Assembly (NCBI RefSeq): GCF_009696675.1 | Contig: NZ_VULN01000003.1 | Location: 124,001-188,000, forward strand | Length of the DNA: 64,000 nt | Origin: Acidaminococcus fermentans | Lineage (GTDB): Bacteria; Bacillota; Negativicutes; Acidaminococcales; Acidaminococcaceae | Direction of reading: 5' to 3' | Shown here: positions 17,063 through 25,168 of the stretch, in pieces | Layout: each line of letters begins with the position of its first letter | Position numbering within the stretch: position 1 is the stretch's first letter | Program-made: the position numbers and the translations under genes | Notes under the pieces: model-generated | What the model saw: the letters and a program-made list of their open reading frames with translations, nothing else | What the model was told of the DNA's origin: nothing | Databases searched by the model: none

Positions 17063-18253
17063 ATGCACATTTCCCAACGGACGCTGCACATTCCCACATC
17101 CCCCATCCGGAAACTGGCGCCTATTGCCAACCGGGTGGAAAAGACCAAAAAGATCTATCATCTGAATATCGGACAGCCGGATATCCCCACCCCGGAAAGT
17201 TTCTTCGAAGGGGTGGCCTCCTACCATCCCAAAGTGGTGGCCTATGGAAAATCCCAGGGGGATGCCAAACTGCTGAAAGCCATCCAGGGATATTATGAAT
17301 CCTGGGATATGGACTATGCCCTGGACGATATTTTTGTCACCAACGGGGGCAGTGAAGCCATTTCCTTTGCCATTATGACCACCTGTGACCCGGGGGACAA
17401 TGTGCTCATGTTCGAGCCCTTCTATGCCAACTACAAGAGCTTTACCGGGGCCTACAATGTGGAAATCAACGGGGTTCCCACCTCTCCGGACACCGGCTAC
17501 CATCTGCCGGATCAGGAAACTGTGGAAAAATACATCAATGACAAGACCCGGGCCATCCTGATTTCCAACCCGGGGAATCCCACCGGGGTAATCTACACCC
17601 GGGAAGAAATGGACATGCTGTCCCGGATTGTCCGGAAATATGATCTGGCTCTCATTGCCGATGAAGTGTACCGGGAATTCGTCTATGATGGACAATACAC
17701 CAGCTTCGGACGGCTCCGGGAACTGGATGACAACCTGGTGCTCATCGATTCCGTCTCCAAACGGTACAGCGCCTGCGGCGCCCGGAGCGGCTGCGTGATC
17801 ACCCGGAACAAGGCTCTCCAGCAGGAACTGCTGAAATGCTGCCAGGCCCGGCTTTCCTGTCCGGACATTGTGCAGCTGGGAGCTGCGGCTCTGTACACCA
17901 CCCCCAAATCTTACTGGGAAGATGTGAAGAAAGAATATACCAAACGAAGGGATACCATCAAGGGATTCCTGGCCCAGATGCCCGGCGTGATTTCCTCCGA
18001 TCCCAAAGGGGCTTTCTATGTCATGGTGAAAATGCCCATCGACGATACGGAAAAATTTGCCAAGTGGCTGTTGGAAGACTTTGACATCGACGGGGAAACT
18101 GTGATGATCACCCCCGGCAACGGGTTCTATGCTTCTGATGTAACCAGAGGACAGGACGAAGCCCGTCTGGCCTACGTACTGAACGTAAAAGACCTGGAAA
18201 AAGCCATGCACATCCTGGCGGAAGGATTGAAGCAGTATCCGGGGAGAAAATAA
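17063..18253 (+). CDS. Aspartate-type aminotransferase, class I/II
   Basis: The 396-residue protein is a class I/II aminotransferase with N-terminal LNIGQPDIPTP, the NPGNPTG segment near residue 173 and PLP lysine Lys233 in SVSKRYSACG. It is likely to act on aspartate or a related amino acid and uses 2-oxoglutarate. AAGGAGGAA precedes ATG 17063. It is unrelated at close range to the 14053 aminotransferase. A terminator follows directly. Confidence 0.88.
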   Translation: MHISQRTLHIPTSPIRKLAPIANRVEKTKKIYHLNIGQPDIPTPESFFEGVASYHPKVVAYGKSQGDAKLLKAIQGYYESWDMDYALDDIFVTNGGSEAISFAIMTTCDPGDNVLMFEPFYANYKSFTGAYNVEINGVPTSPDTGYHLPDQETVEKYINDKTRAILISNPGNPTGVIYTREEMDMLSRIVRKYDLALIADEVYREFVYDGQYTSFGRLRELDDNLVLIDSVSKRYSACGARSGCVITRNKALQQELLKCCQARLSCPDIVQLGAAALYTTPKSYWEDVKKEYTKRRDTIKGFLAQMPGVISSDPKGAFYVMVKMPIDDTEKFAKWLLEDFDIDGETVMITPGNGFYASDVTRGQDEARLAYVLNVKDLEKAMHILAEGLKQYPGRK

Positions 18254-18258
18254 AAAAA

Positions 18259-18286
18259 ACCGCTGCCCAGGCAGCGGTCTTTTTTT
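18259..18286 (+). terminator. Terminator of the aminotransferase-kinase cluster
   Basis: Stem ACCGCTGC/GCAGCGGT with loop CCAG is followed by eight pyrimidines (CTTTTTTT) and preceded by an A tract. Confidence 0.9.
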
Positions 18287-18492
18287 ATTTGCAAATGGAA
18301 TCGATCCAGGCAAACAATTCTTCCAGATCGTAGTCTCCCGCGTGGCCTTTGCCCCAGGCGGTTGACGGATTTTCCCTCCAGATAGGCGGAAGGAATGAAA
18401 ATGTTCATCTTTTCATAGTCTGCATTTTTGGGATGGGATACATACACCAGATCCCGCCAGGCATAGTAGGAAACCTGCCGGGCTTTGAGATG
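18285..18492 (-). pseudogene. Collapsed alpha/beta hydrolase (tannase/esterase-like) remnant
   Basis: Read on the minus strand, an N-terminal piece (SYYAWRDLVYVSHPKNADYE then KMNIFIPSAYLEG) joins, after a frame change near 18355-18365, to a C-terminal piece (WGKGHAGDYDLEELFAWIDS) ending at TAA 18285-18287. These look like the beginning and end of one hydrolase of several hundred residues, so the middle has been lost. An in-frame TGA at about 18493 removes the true 5' end. The hydrolase assignment is from memory of family start and end sequences. Confidence 0.6.
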
Positions 18493-18642
18493 TCAGCGTT
18501 GTTCGATACAGCAGCAGGCCAGATTTGCTTATTGCGGGCCAAGCTGATAGCTGACTTCTGATAGACCCACAAGATACGGTCTGATTTCTTCTTACTCGCC
18601 GCCCCATCCCCCTTTTTCCTTCCCTTCCTCCGGTTTTTACGC

Positions 18643-18648
18643 TATAAT
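18643..18648 (+). promoter_or_regulatory. Probable -10 box for the DEAD-box helicase gene
   Basis: TATAAT at 18643-18648 lies 37 bases upstream of the helicase start. No convincing -35 is present in the pyrimidine-rich stretch before it. Confidence 0.45.
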
Positions 18649-18684
18649 AAAGGGTACGATTGAAAAATGAGAGGAGATGATTCC

Positions 18685-19938
18685 ATGGCGGCAGGTTTTG
18701 CCCAGCTGAAAGTGGACGAGGCGATGGTGGAGAAGCTCCATCGGACGGGGAAGGACATCCCCACCCCTGTACAGGAGCGTGCCATCCCGGCCCTTCTGAA
18801 CGGCCGGGACGTAATCGCCCGTGCCCAGACCGGGGTAGGGAAGACACTGTCCTTTGTGATCCCCCTGTTTGATAAAGTGGACCCGAAGAAGGAATTTGTC
18901 CAGGCCCTGATCCTTTCCCCCACCCGGGAACTGGCTCAGCAGACGGCCGGGGAAATCCGGAAACTGGACGGGGATACGGGAATCCATACCCTGACGGTCA
19001 GCGGCGGACGGGATTTTGAAGAGGAAAAACGGAAAATCGGGCACAGGGCCCAGGTGCTGGTGGGAACTCCCGGCCGGCTGCTGGATCACCTGCGGAAGGG
19101 GAACACCAGCCTGGGCGGGGTGAAATACCTGGTGCTGGACGAAGTGGATGAAATGCTCCGCCAGGGCTTCGGGGAGGATATCGAAACCCTCCTGAGCCTG
19201 ATGCCCCAGCCCCACCAGACCATGATGTGTTCCGCCACATTGGATGAGGAAGTCCGGAAACTGGGCCGGCAGCTGACCACCAATCCCCTGGTCATCGACA
19301 TTGCCCCCAGGGAAGCCACTGCTTCCACTATCCATCAGATCTGCATCAAGGTCAGCGAAGACCACAAGGCAGAGGCCCTGGCTTCCCTGATCCGCCGGTA
19401 CAACCCCTTCCTGATGCTGGTGTTCTGCTGCAGCAAGGAACGGGCCATCGAACTCAGCGACTGGCTCTATGGGGAAGGTTTCAATGTGGATGTGCTCCAC
19501 GGGGACATGTCCCAGACCAAGCGGCGCCAGGTGATGGAAAACTTCCGGAAGGCCAAGCTCCAGATCCTGGTGGCCAGCGACATTGCCGCCCGGGGCCTGG
19601 ATGTGGAAGGTATCACCCAGGTGGTGAACTACGACATTCCCCACGATCCGGACTGGTATGTCCACCGGATCGGACGGACGGGCCGGGCCGGCAGCGAAGG
19701 CACGGCCATCACCTTCTATACGGCGGATGAGACCCGCTGGCTCCAGAACCTGGAGAAGAAGCTGAACATCACCCTGGAACGGCAGAATCTGGCCGGGGAG
19801 AAGGTCCGCCGGACGGTGAAGCCGGTGCGTCCCAAGAAGAAACGGGTGCCCAAACGGGGCAAAAGCGCTGTAGGTCCCAACAAACGGGGAACCAAATATG
19901 CGGAAGCGTCCCGGAAACAGAAACCCAAAGAAAAATAA
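18685..19938 (+). CDS. DEAD-box family RNA helicase (DEVD variant)
   Basis: The 417-residue core helicase contains the Q motif (PTPVQERAIPALL), motif I AQTGVGKT near residue 47, PTRELAQQ, motif II DEVD at 152-155, SAT near 183 and HRIGRTGRAG near 327. It ends in a Lys/Arg-rich RNA-binding tail of about 50 residues. Motif II is Asp-Glu-Val-Asp rather than DEAD. ATG 18685 is chosen because GAGGAGA lies 8 bases upstream; an earlier ATG at 18667 lacks one. A role in RNA unwinding or ribosome assembly is a family inference. Confidence 0.93.
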   Translation: MAAGFAQLKVDEAMVEKLHRTGKDIPTPVQERAIPALLNGRDVIARAQTGVGKTLSFVIPLFDKVDPKKEFVQALILSPTRELAQQTAGEIRKLDGDTGIHTLTVSGGRDFEEEKRKIGHRAQVLVGTPGRLLDHLRKGNTSLGGVKYLVLDEVDEMLRQGFGEDIETLLSLMPQPHQTMMCSATLDEEVRKLGRQLTTNPLVIDIAPREATASTIHQICIKVSEDHKAEALASLIRRYNPFLMLVFCCSKERAIELSDWLYGEGFNVDVLHGDMSQTKRRQVMENFRKAKLQILVASDIAARGLDVEGITQVVNYDIPHDPDWYVHRIGRTGRAGSEGTAITFYTADETRWLQNLEKKLNITLERQNLAGEKVRRTVKPVRPKKKRVPKRGKSAVGPNKRGTKYAEASRKQKPKEK

Positions 19939-19967
19939 TCAATCATTGAAATGGAGAGGTGCTAACC

Positions 19968-21434
19968 ATGAGTGAAGTACGTGTACGTTTTGCTCCCAGT
20001 CCCACTGGGTATCTGCACATCGGCGGGGCCCGGACGGCTCTGTTCAACTGGCTGTTTGCCCGGAGCCAGGGGGGGAAGATGGTCCTGCGGATCGAAGATA
20101 CCGACCGGGACCGGCTGAAGGAAGATTCCGTCTCCCAGATCATTACCAGCCTGAAATGGCTGGGCCTGGACTGGGATGAAGGACCGGAAGTGGGCGGGGA
20201 CCATGGCCCCTACTACCAGTCTGAACGGCTGGACCTGTACCGGAAATACTGCCAGCAGCTGGTGGATGAGGGCAAGGCCTACTACTGCTTCTGCTCCGCC
20301 GCCGATCTGGAAGCCCAGCGGGAAGAACAGCGGAAGAAAAAGCAGCCTTTCCATTATGCAGGCACCTGCCGGGACCTGGATCCGGCGGAAGCCAAGAAAC
20401 GGGTGGAAGCGGGAGAAGCCCATTCCATCCGGATCAAACTGCCCAAAGAAGGCACCATCACCGTCCATGACATGATCCACGGGGACGTGACCTTCAACTG
20501 GAACCAGTTCGATGATTTCGTCATTATGAAGACCAACGGGATCCCCACCTACAACTTTGCCGTAGTGGTGGACGACCATCTCATGGGCATGACCCATGTG
20601 CTCCGGGCGGAAGAACACCTGACCAATACCCCGAAACAGCTGGTGATCTACGATGCCCTGGGCTGGAAAGCACCGGAATTCGGCCATATGCCCATGATCC
20701 TGGCACCGGACCGGAGCAAACTGAGCAAACGGCATGGAGCCACCTCTGTGGAAGAATTCCGGGACAAAGGGTACCTGCCGGAAGCCATTATCAACTACTT
20801 GACCCTGCTGGGCTGGGCACCCGGCAATGACCAGGAAATCTTCACCCTGGAAGACACGGTGAAAGCTTTTGACTTCAGCAAAATGTCCAAAAAGGCTGCC
20901 GTATACGATGTGAAAAAGCTCACCTGGCTCAACGGACAGTATCTGTCCGACCTGCCTCTGCGGAAAATCGCCGATGCCGCCGTGCCTTTCTTCAAGAAAG
21001 CCGGACTCATCGATGACAGCTATCTGCCGGCTCATCAGGAATACTTCGACCACCTGGTGGATGTGGTCCGGGTGCGGGTAAAGACCCTGGAAGAACTGGC
21101 GGATGGTGCCAGCTATTTCTTCAAGGATTTTGACAGCTACGATCCCAAAGGCGTGGCCAAGTCCTTCAAGCCGGAAGCCGCTGACCTGCTCCAGAAAGCC
21201 CATGATGCCCTGGCAGCCCTGCCAGTGTTCGATCTGAAGACTACGGAGGAATGCTACAACAAGCTGGCGGAAGAACTGGGCCTGTCCCTGGGCAAAGTGA
21301 TCCATCCCACCCGTCTGGCCCTGACCGGCCGGACCTTCAGCCCGGGCATGTTCGACGTGATGGTGCTCCTGGGCCGGGAAAAGACCCTGGAACGGCTGGA
21401 AAAAGCCATCGCCTTCATCAAGACACAGGGCTGA
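19968..21434 (+). CDS. gltX: Glutamyl-tRNA synthetase
   Basis: GltX charges tRNA-Glu and is a class I synthetase. The 488-residue protein has the HIGH-type motif HIGG at 17-20 (PSPTGYLHIGGARTALFNWL) and the KMSKS-type KLSKR at 251-255. Length is typical. ATG 19968 follows GGAGAGG; the open frame begins 9 bases earlier. The ROK kinase starts 4 bases after the stop. Confidence 0.97.
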   Translation: MSEVRVRFAPSPTGYLHIGGARTALFNWLFARSQGGKMVLRIEDTDRDRLKEDSVSQIITSLKWLGLDWDEGPEVGGDHGPYYQSERLDLYRKYCQQLVDEGKAYYCFCSAADLEAQREEQRKKKQPFHYAGTCRDLDPAEAKKRVEAGEAHSIRIKLPKEGTITVHDMIHGDVTFNWNQFDDFVIMKTNGIPTYNFAVVVDDHLMGMTHVLRAEEHLTNTPKQLVIYDALGWKAPEFGHMPMILAPDRSKLSKRHGATSVEEFRDKGYLPEAIINYLTLLGWAPGNDQEIFTLEDTVKAFDFSKMSKKAAVYDVKKLTWLNGQYLSDLPLRKIADAAVPFFKKAGLIDDSYLPAHQEYFDHLVDVVRVRVKTLEELADGASYFFKDFDSYDPKGVAKSFKPEAADLLQKAHDALAALPVFDLKTTEECYNKLAEELGLSLGKVIHPTRLALTGRTFSPGMFDVMVLLGREKTLERLEKAIAFIKTQG

Positions 21435-21438
21435 ACCC

Positions 21439-22338
21439 ATGGATAAATACATCTGCCTGGATATTGGGGGCACCGCCATCAAATACGGCCTGGCAGACAG
21501 CAGAGGGAGACTGTTCAACAAGGACAGTCTCCCCAATGTTATTGCCAAAGACGGAGTGGACGCCTTCCTGGACCAGGTGCTGGGGCTGATCGGCTTCTAC
21601 CAGAAATACTTCAAGATCCAGGGGGCCGCCATTTCCATGGCTGGCATGATCAATCCCCAGAACGGGGAAGTGCTCCATGCGGCTCCGCATTTTCCCGGGC
21701 TCACCGGCACCAATCTGGTCCAACTGGTATCCCGGAAGCTCCAGCTGCCCTGCCGGGTGGAAAATGACGTGAACTCTGCAGCCCTGGGGGAATACTGGCT
21801 GGGGAACGGCCGGGGAGCCAAAAGCCTGTTCTGCATCACCATCGGCACCGGCATCGGGGGCGCCTTTGTACTGGACGGCAAACTCTGGCCCGGGAATTCC
21901 TTCACTGCCGGGGAAGTGGGACAGGCCAAACTGGGTGGCCGGAACCACTGGGAGGACGCCGCTTCCGTCACTGCTCTGGTCCAGAAAGCCGCCCGGCTGA
22001 AAGGAGTGGATCCGGAAACCCTCAACGGGAAGATCCTCTGTGAAATGGTCCGCCACGGGGACAAACCTCTCCACCGGCTGCTCCGGGAAACCGTCCACCA
22101 GTGGGCCACAGGAATTGCGGCCATCTGCTACATGATGAATCCCCAGCGGGTGATCCTGGGGGGCGGCATCATGGCCCAGCAGGACCTGCTGGAACCCATG
22201 CTCCAGGACAGCCTGAAAAAGGAACTGCTGCCGGTGGTACTGGACAAGACCACCGTGGCCTTTGCGGGCCTGGGCAATGATGCAGGGCTGATCGGCGCCC
22301 TATACAACTTCCTGGCCAGAGAAAAGAAAAGAAGTTGA
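21439..22338 (+). CDS. ROK family sugar kinase
   Basis: The 299-residue protein has the ROK ATP-binding start LDIGGTAIKYG (7-17), the END-type segment VENDVNSAALGEYW and the second phosphate loop GTGIGGA near 136. The CXCGXXGC zinc motif of glucokinase-type ROK proteins is absent (GGRNHWEDAAS occupies the region), which is more like N-acetylmannosamine kinase-type members. The sugar substrate is unknown. It starts 4 bases after gltX and overlaps, at its 3' end, the -35 box of the rplM promoter. Confidence 0.85.
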   Translation: MDKYICLDIGGTAIKYGLADSRGRLFNKDSLPNVIAKDGVDAFLDQVLGLIGFYQKYFKIQGAAISMAGMINPQNGEVLHAAPHFPGLTGTNLVQLVSRKLQLPCRVENDVNSAALGEYWLGNGRGAKSLFCITIGTGIGGAFVLDGKLWPGNSFTAGEVGQAKLGGRNHWEDAASVTALVQKAARLKGVDPETLNGKILCEMVRHGDKPLHRLLRETVHQWATGIAAICYMMNPQRVILGGGIMAQQDLLEPMLQDSLKKELLPVVLDKTTVAFAGLGNDAGLIGALYNFLAREKKRS

Positions 22339-22363
22339 CATCAGCTGTAATATACTGTACAAT
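22335..22363 (+). promoter_or_regulatory. Promoter for rplM-rpsI
   Basis: TTGACA (22335-22340) and TACAAT (22358-22363) are separated by 17 bases. The -35 overlaps the ROK kinase stop codon. Confidence 0.88.
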
Positions 22364-22369
22364 ATTACG

Positions 22370-22465
22370 GTATCACTTTGAGCATGCGCCGTTAGCCCCG
22401 GCCCGTACCCAAAGACTCATCACTGGATACAGTTCAAGATTGAGTTTTTATTAGGAGGAATAAGG
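22370..22465 (+). promoter_or_regulatory. Structured 5' leader of rplM, possible L13 autoregulatory leader
   Basis: About 95 bases of leader lie between promoter and gene. They contain complementary arms GACTCA (near 22411) and TTGAGTTT (near 22440), plus a GC-rich segment around 22387-22402. L13 leaders are known in Firmicutes. This is a positional and structural suggestion only. Confidence 0.4.
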
Positions 22466-22903
22466 ATGAAAACATACATGGCCACCCCGGCTACCATTGA
22501 ACGCAAATGGTATGTAGTGGATGCCGCTGACAAGACTCTGGGCCGTCTGGCTGCAGAAGTTGCCAAAGTGCTCCGCGGTAAAAATAAACCGACTTTTACC
22601 CCGCATATGGATACCGGTGATCACGTGATCATCATCAACGCTGCTCAGGTGAAACTGACCGGCAAAAAACTGGTGCAGAAGGTTTACTTCCGTCATTCCG
22701 GGTATCTGGGCGGCGACAAATACACCAAAGCAGGGGATATGCTGAAGAACAACCCTGTAAGAATGGTGGAACTGGCTGTTCGGGGTATGGTTCCCCACAA
22801 CCGTCTGGGCAATCAGATCATCAAGAAACTGCATGTATACGCTGGTTCTGAACATCCTCATGCTGCACAAAAGCCTGAAGTTCTGACCATCGATATTCGC
22901 TAA
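22466..22903 (+). CDS. rplM: 50S ribosomal protein L13
   Basis: L13 is an early 50S assembly protein. The 145-residue product shows TFMATPA-like start ([19 protein letters not shown]), [18 protein letters not shown] and the terminal [19 protein letters not shown] precedes ATG 22466. Codon use is the highly expressed type. rpsI follows after 20 bases, the universal pair. Confidence 0.98.
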   Translation: MKTYMATPATIERKWYVVDAADKTLGRLAAEVAKVLRGKNKPTFTPHMDTGDHVIIINAAQVKLTGKKLVQKVYFRHSGYLGGDKYTKAGDMLKNNPVRMVELAVRGMVPHNRLGNQIIKKLHVYAGSEHPHAAQKPEVLTIDIR

Positions 22904-22923
22904 GAGGAGAGGAGAACTAGAAA

Positions 22924-23316
22924 ATGGCAAAAGTTACGTATGATGCAACTGGCAGCCGCAAAAGCTCCGTTGCCCGTGTTCGCCTTGTTCCGGGCGAAGG
23001 CAAAATCGTTGTAAACGGCCGTGAACTGAGTGAATACTTCGGCCTGAAGACCCTGGAACTGGTTGTTCGGCAGCCGCTGGACACCACCGAAACCCTGGGC
23101 AAATATGATGTACTGGCCAACGTTGTTGGCGGCGGCATCTCCGGCCAGGCTGGCGCAATCCGTCATGGTATTGCCCGCGCCCTGCTGAAAGTTGACGCTG
23201 ATTTCCGTCCTCTGCTGAAGAAAGCCGGTCTCCTGACCCGCGATCCTCGGGAAAAGGAACGCCGCAAGTACGGTCTGAAAAAAGCAAGAAAGGCTTCCCA
23301 GTTCTCCAAACGGTAA
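22924..23316 (+). CDS. rpsI: 30S ribosomal protein S9
   Basis: S9 contacts the P-site tRNA through its C-terminal tail. The 130-residue product shows [16 protein letters not shown], the [20 protein letters not shown] motif and the conserved ending [11 protein letters not shown]…FSKR in equivalent form. GAGGAGAGGAG lies upstream. A strong terminator follows. Confidence 0.98.
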   Translation: MAKVTYDATGSRKSSVARVRLVPGEGKIVVNGRELSEYFGLKTLELVVRQPLDTTETLGKYDVLANVVGGGISGQAGAIRHGIARALLKVDADFRPLLKKAGLLTRDPREKERRKYGLKKARKASQFSKR

Positions 23317-23345
23317 TTTTCCGTTCCGGTTCATGGAAACCTCAA

Positions 23346-23386
23346 ACGAGGGTATTGCACATTCTGTGCAATACCCTCGTTTTTTG
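23346..23386 (+). terminator. Terminator of rplM-rpsI
   Basis: A 16-bp perfect inverted repeat (ACGAGGGTATTGCACA / TGTGCAATACCCTCGT, 3-base loop) is followed by six T residues. Confidence 0.95.
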
Positions 23387-23412
23387 CATATCCAACGAAT
23401 CCTTTTCTTCAG

Positions 23413-23440
23413 CCATTGACCATTGACAATTGACCATTGA
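23413..23440 (+). repeat. Heptanucleotide tandem repeat (CCATTGA)4
   Basis: Four consecutive heptamers CCATTGA, CCATTGA, CAATTGA, CCATTGA lie between the convergent rpsI and thiC terminators. Confidence 0.8.
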
Positions 23441-23443
23441 CAT

Positions 23444-23476
23444 AAAAAACAGGGGCCTGGATGGCCCCTGTTTTTT
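23444..23476. terminator. Bidirectional-looking terminator downstream of thiC
   Basis: AAAAAACAGGGGCC / GGCCCCTGTTTTTT is a perfect 14-bp inverted repeat with a 5-base loop. It overlaps the thiC stop at 23475 and can end transcription from either side. Confidence 0.9.
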
Positions 23477-24782
23477 ATTTGCTCTTCTTCGCCTTGACTT
23501 CGTCCATGTATTCGTTCATGATCTTCACGGCGCAGTAGTCTCCGCACATGGAGCAGTATTCTTCGCTGCTCTTGTTCTTGGCAGACCGGATGGCTCTGGC
23601 TTTTTCCGGATCGATGGCCAGGCTCAGCTGTTTGTCCCAATCCAGGACTTTCCGGGCTTTGGCCATGGCCAGATCCTGGGCTACCGCAGAGGGCAGGCCT
23701 TTGGCCACGTCGGCGGCATGGCCGGCGATCCGGGCGGCTACCACCCCTTCCCGGACGTCATTGATGTCCGGCAGGCCCAGGTGTTCGGCCGGAGTCACAT
23801 AGCACAGGAAGTTGGCGCCGGTAAAGGCGGCCAGGGTACCGCCGATGGCGGAAGTGATGTGGTCGTAGCCGGGAGCGATATCGGTGACCAGGGGCCCCAG
23901 CACATAGAAGGGAGCACCGTGGCAGATCCGTTTCTGGAGCTGCATGTTGGTGGCAATCTGGTTGTAGGGAACATGTCCCGGGCCCTCCACCATCACCTGT
24001 ACCCCTTTGGCCCAGGCACGCTGGGTCAGTTCGCCCAGGTTCAGCAGTTCCTGGATCTGGGTCCGGTCGGTGGCGTCTGCCAGGCAGCCGGGCCGGCAGC
24101 CGTCGCCCAGGCTGATGGTTACATCATATTTGGCACAGATGTCCAGGATTTCGTCGTAGAATTCGTAGAAGGGATTTTCCTTCCCGTTGTGGAGCATCCA
24201 GCCGGACAGGAAAGAACCGCCCCGGCTGACAATGTCCATTTCCCGGCCTTCGTTGATCAGGTTGTGGAGGCACTGGCGGGTGAGGCCACAGTGCATGGTC
24301 ATGAAGTCAGCCCCGTCCTTGGCCTGCTGTTCCACTACGGTGAAAATGTCGTTCTTGTCCATTTCCGTCACTTTGCCATGGGCCTTGATGGCCTGGACCG
24401 TGGCCTGATAAATGGGTACGGTGCCCACCATGGCGGTGGAATGTTCAATGATGGCCTTCCGGGAGGCGTCGATGTTGTTGCCGGTGGACAGATCCATCAC
24501 CGCATCAGCTCCGGCGTCGATGGCTGCTTTCAGTTTGTCCAGTTCCGGAGCGGGATCCGGAAAAGCGGAAGAAGTCCCGATGTTGGCGTTCACCTTGGTG
24601 GAAAGGCCTTCGCCCACACCCCGGGGGACCAGGTTCTTGTGGTTGATGTTGGCGGGGATGCAGATGGTGCCTTTGGCCACTCCGTCCCGGATGAATTCCG
24701 GGGTGACTCCTTCCTGGCGGGCCACTTCCGCCATCTGGTCAGTGATTTTACCCTGCAGTGCAGCTTGTCTTTGGGTCAGCAT
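23475..24782 (-). CDS. thiC: Phosphomethylpyrimidine synthase ThiC
   Basis: ThiC is the radical-SAM enzyme that rearranges aminoimidazole ribotide to HMP-P. The 435-residue product is the short class without the long N-terminal domain. Its C-terminal cluster motif is CSMCGDYC at about 410-417 (CX2CX3C spacing as read here). Landmarks include GDGCRPGCLADATD and the VMVEGPGHVPYNQI loop. AGGAGGATT precedes the ATG at 24782. A TPP riboswitch with terminator lies immediately upstream. It would feed HMP-P to ThiD (139) and ThiE (961). Confidence 0.97.
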   Translation of the reverse strand: MLTQRQAALQGKITDQMAEVARQEGVTPEFIRDGVAKGTICIPANINHKNLVPRGVGEGLSTKVNANIGTSSAFPDPAPELDKLKAAIDAGADAVMDLSTGNNIDASRKAIIEHSTAMVGTVPIYQATVQAIKAHGKVTEMDKNDIFTVVEQQAKDGADFMTMHCGLTRQCLHNLINEGREMDIVSRGGSFLSGWMLHNGKENPFYEFYDEILDICAKYDVTISLGDGCRPGCLADATDRTQIQELLNLGELTQRAWAKGVQVMVEGPGHVPYNQIATNMQLQKRICHGAPFYVLGPLVTDIAPGYDHITSAIGGTLAAFTGANFLCYVTPAEHLGLPDINDVREGVVAARIAGHAADVAKGLPSAVAQDLAMAKARKVLDWDKQLSLAIDPEKARAIRSAKNKSSEEYCSMCGDYCAVKIMNEYMDEVKAKKSK

Positions 24783-24807
24783 AAAACAAATCCTCCTTCA
24801 TGGATAC

Positions 24808-24845
24808 AAAAAGGGCCGCTTTCCTGACATAAAGGAAAGCGGCCC
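24808..24845 (-). terminator. Expression-platform terminator of the TPP riboswitch
   Basis: On the minus strand GGGCCGCTTTCC / GGAAAGCGGCCC forms a 12-bp perfect stem with a 9-base loop followed by five T residues. It ends 26 bases before the thiC start and directly follows the aptamer. Confidence 0.88.
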
Positions 24846-24860
24846 GACAAAACAGCCTCA

Positions 24861-24943
24861 CCACTTTCCTTCGGCGGTATTAACCGCATCAGGTTCAAAG
24901 GGTCGACCGTCAGGTCTCTCAGCGATAGCGCCCCTAGTGATGC
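24861..24943 (-). promoter_or_regulatory. TPP riboswitch (THI box) upstream of thiC
   Basis: The minus strand contains the diagnostic THI elements in order: AGGGGCGC…GCTGAGAG, ACCCTTTGAACCTGAT and GGTTAATACCGCCGAAGGAA. A terminator follows, so thiamine pyrophosphate should cause premature termination. A plausible promoter upstream is TTGCAT (complement of 24971-24976), 17 bases, TAAAGT (complement of 24948-24953). Confidence 0.95.
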
Positions 24944-25008
24944 TTCAACTTTAACAAAAAATAGAAAAGAATGCAACAGGAAAAATTCAAATTGCTAACT
25001 TCTGAGTA

Positions 25009-25029
25009 GTTAGACAATTCACAATAAAT
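25009..25029 (+). repeat. attL: left 21-bp core repeat of the outer element
   Basis: GTTAGACAATTCACAATAAAT here matches 41491-41511 at 20 of 21 bases, in the same orientation. It lies 33 bases beyond the -35 of the thiC promoter and 140 bases from the integrase stop. Confidence 0.88.
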
Positions 25030-25168
25030 CTAGGCGGCCTAATTGCGTTTATGTTCGCAACAGACCGTAAACGTAGAATCCATGCGGGTTTTCGGCTTTT
25101 TCGTCACCTTCTTTATGTTCGATGAAATCCGTAAAAATAACAACGCTCTGCACAATTTCTGCACATTT

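Noticed and set aside
23430-24827. 465-codon plus-strand frame opposite thiC
   Set aside because: Entirely complementary to thiC and its riboswitch terminator; no start signal.
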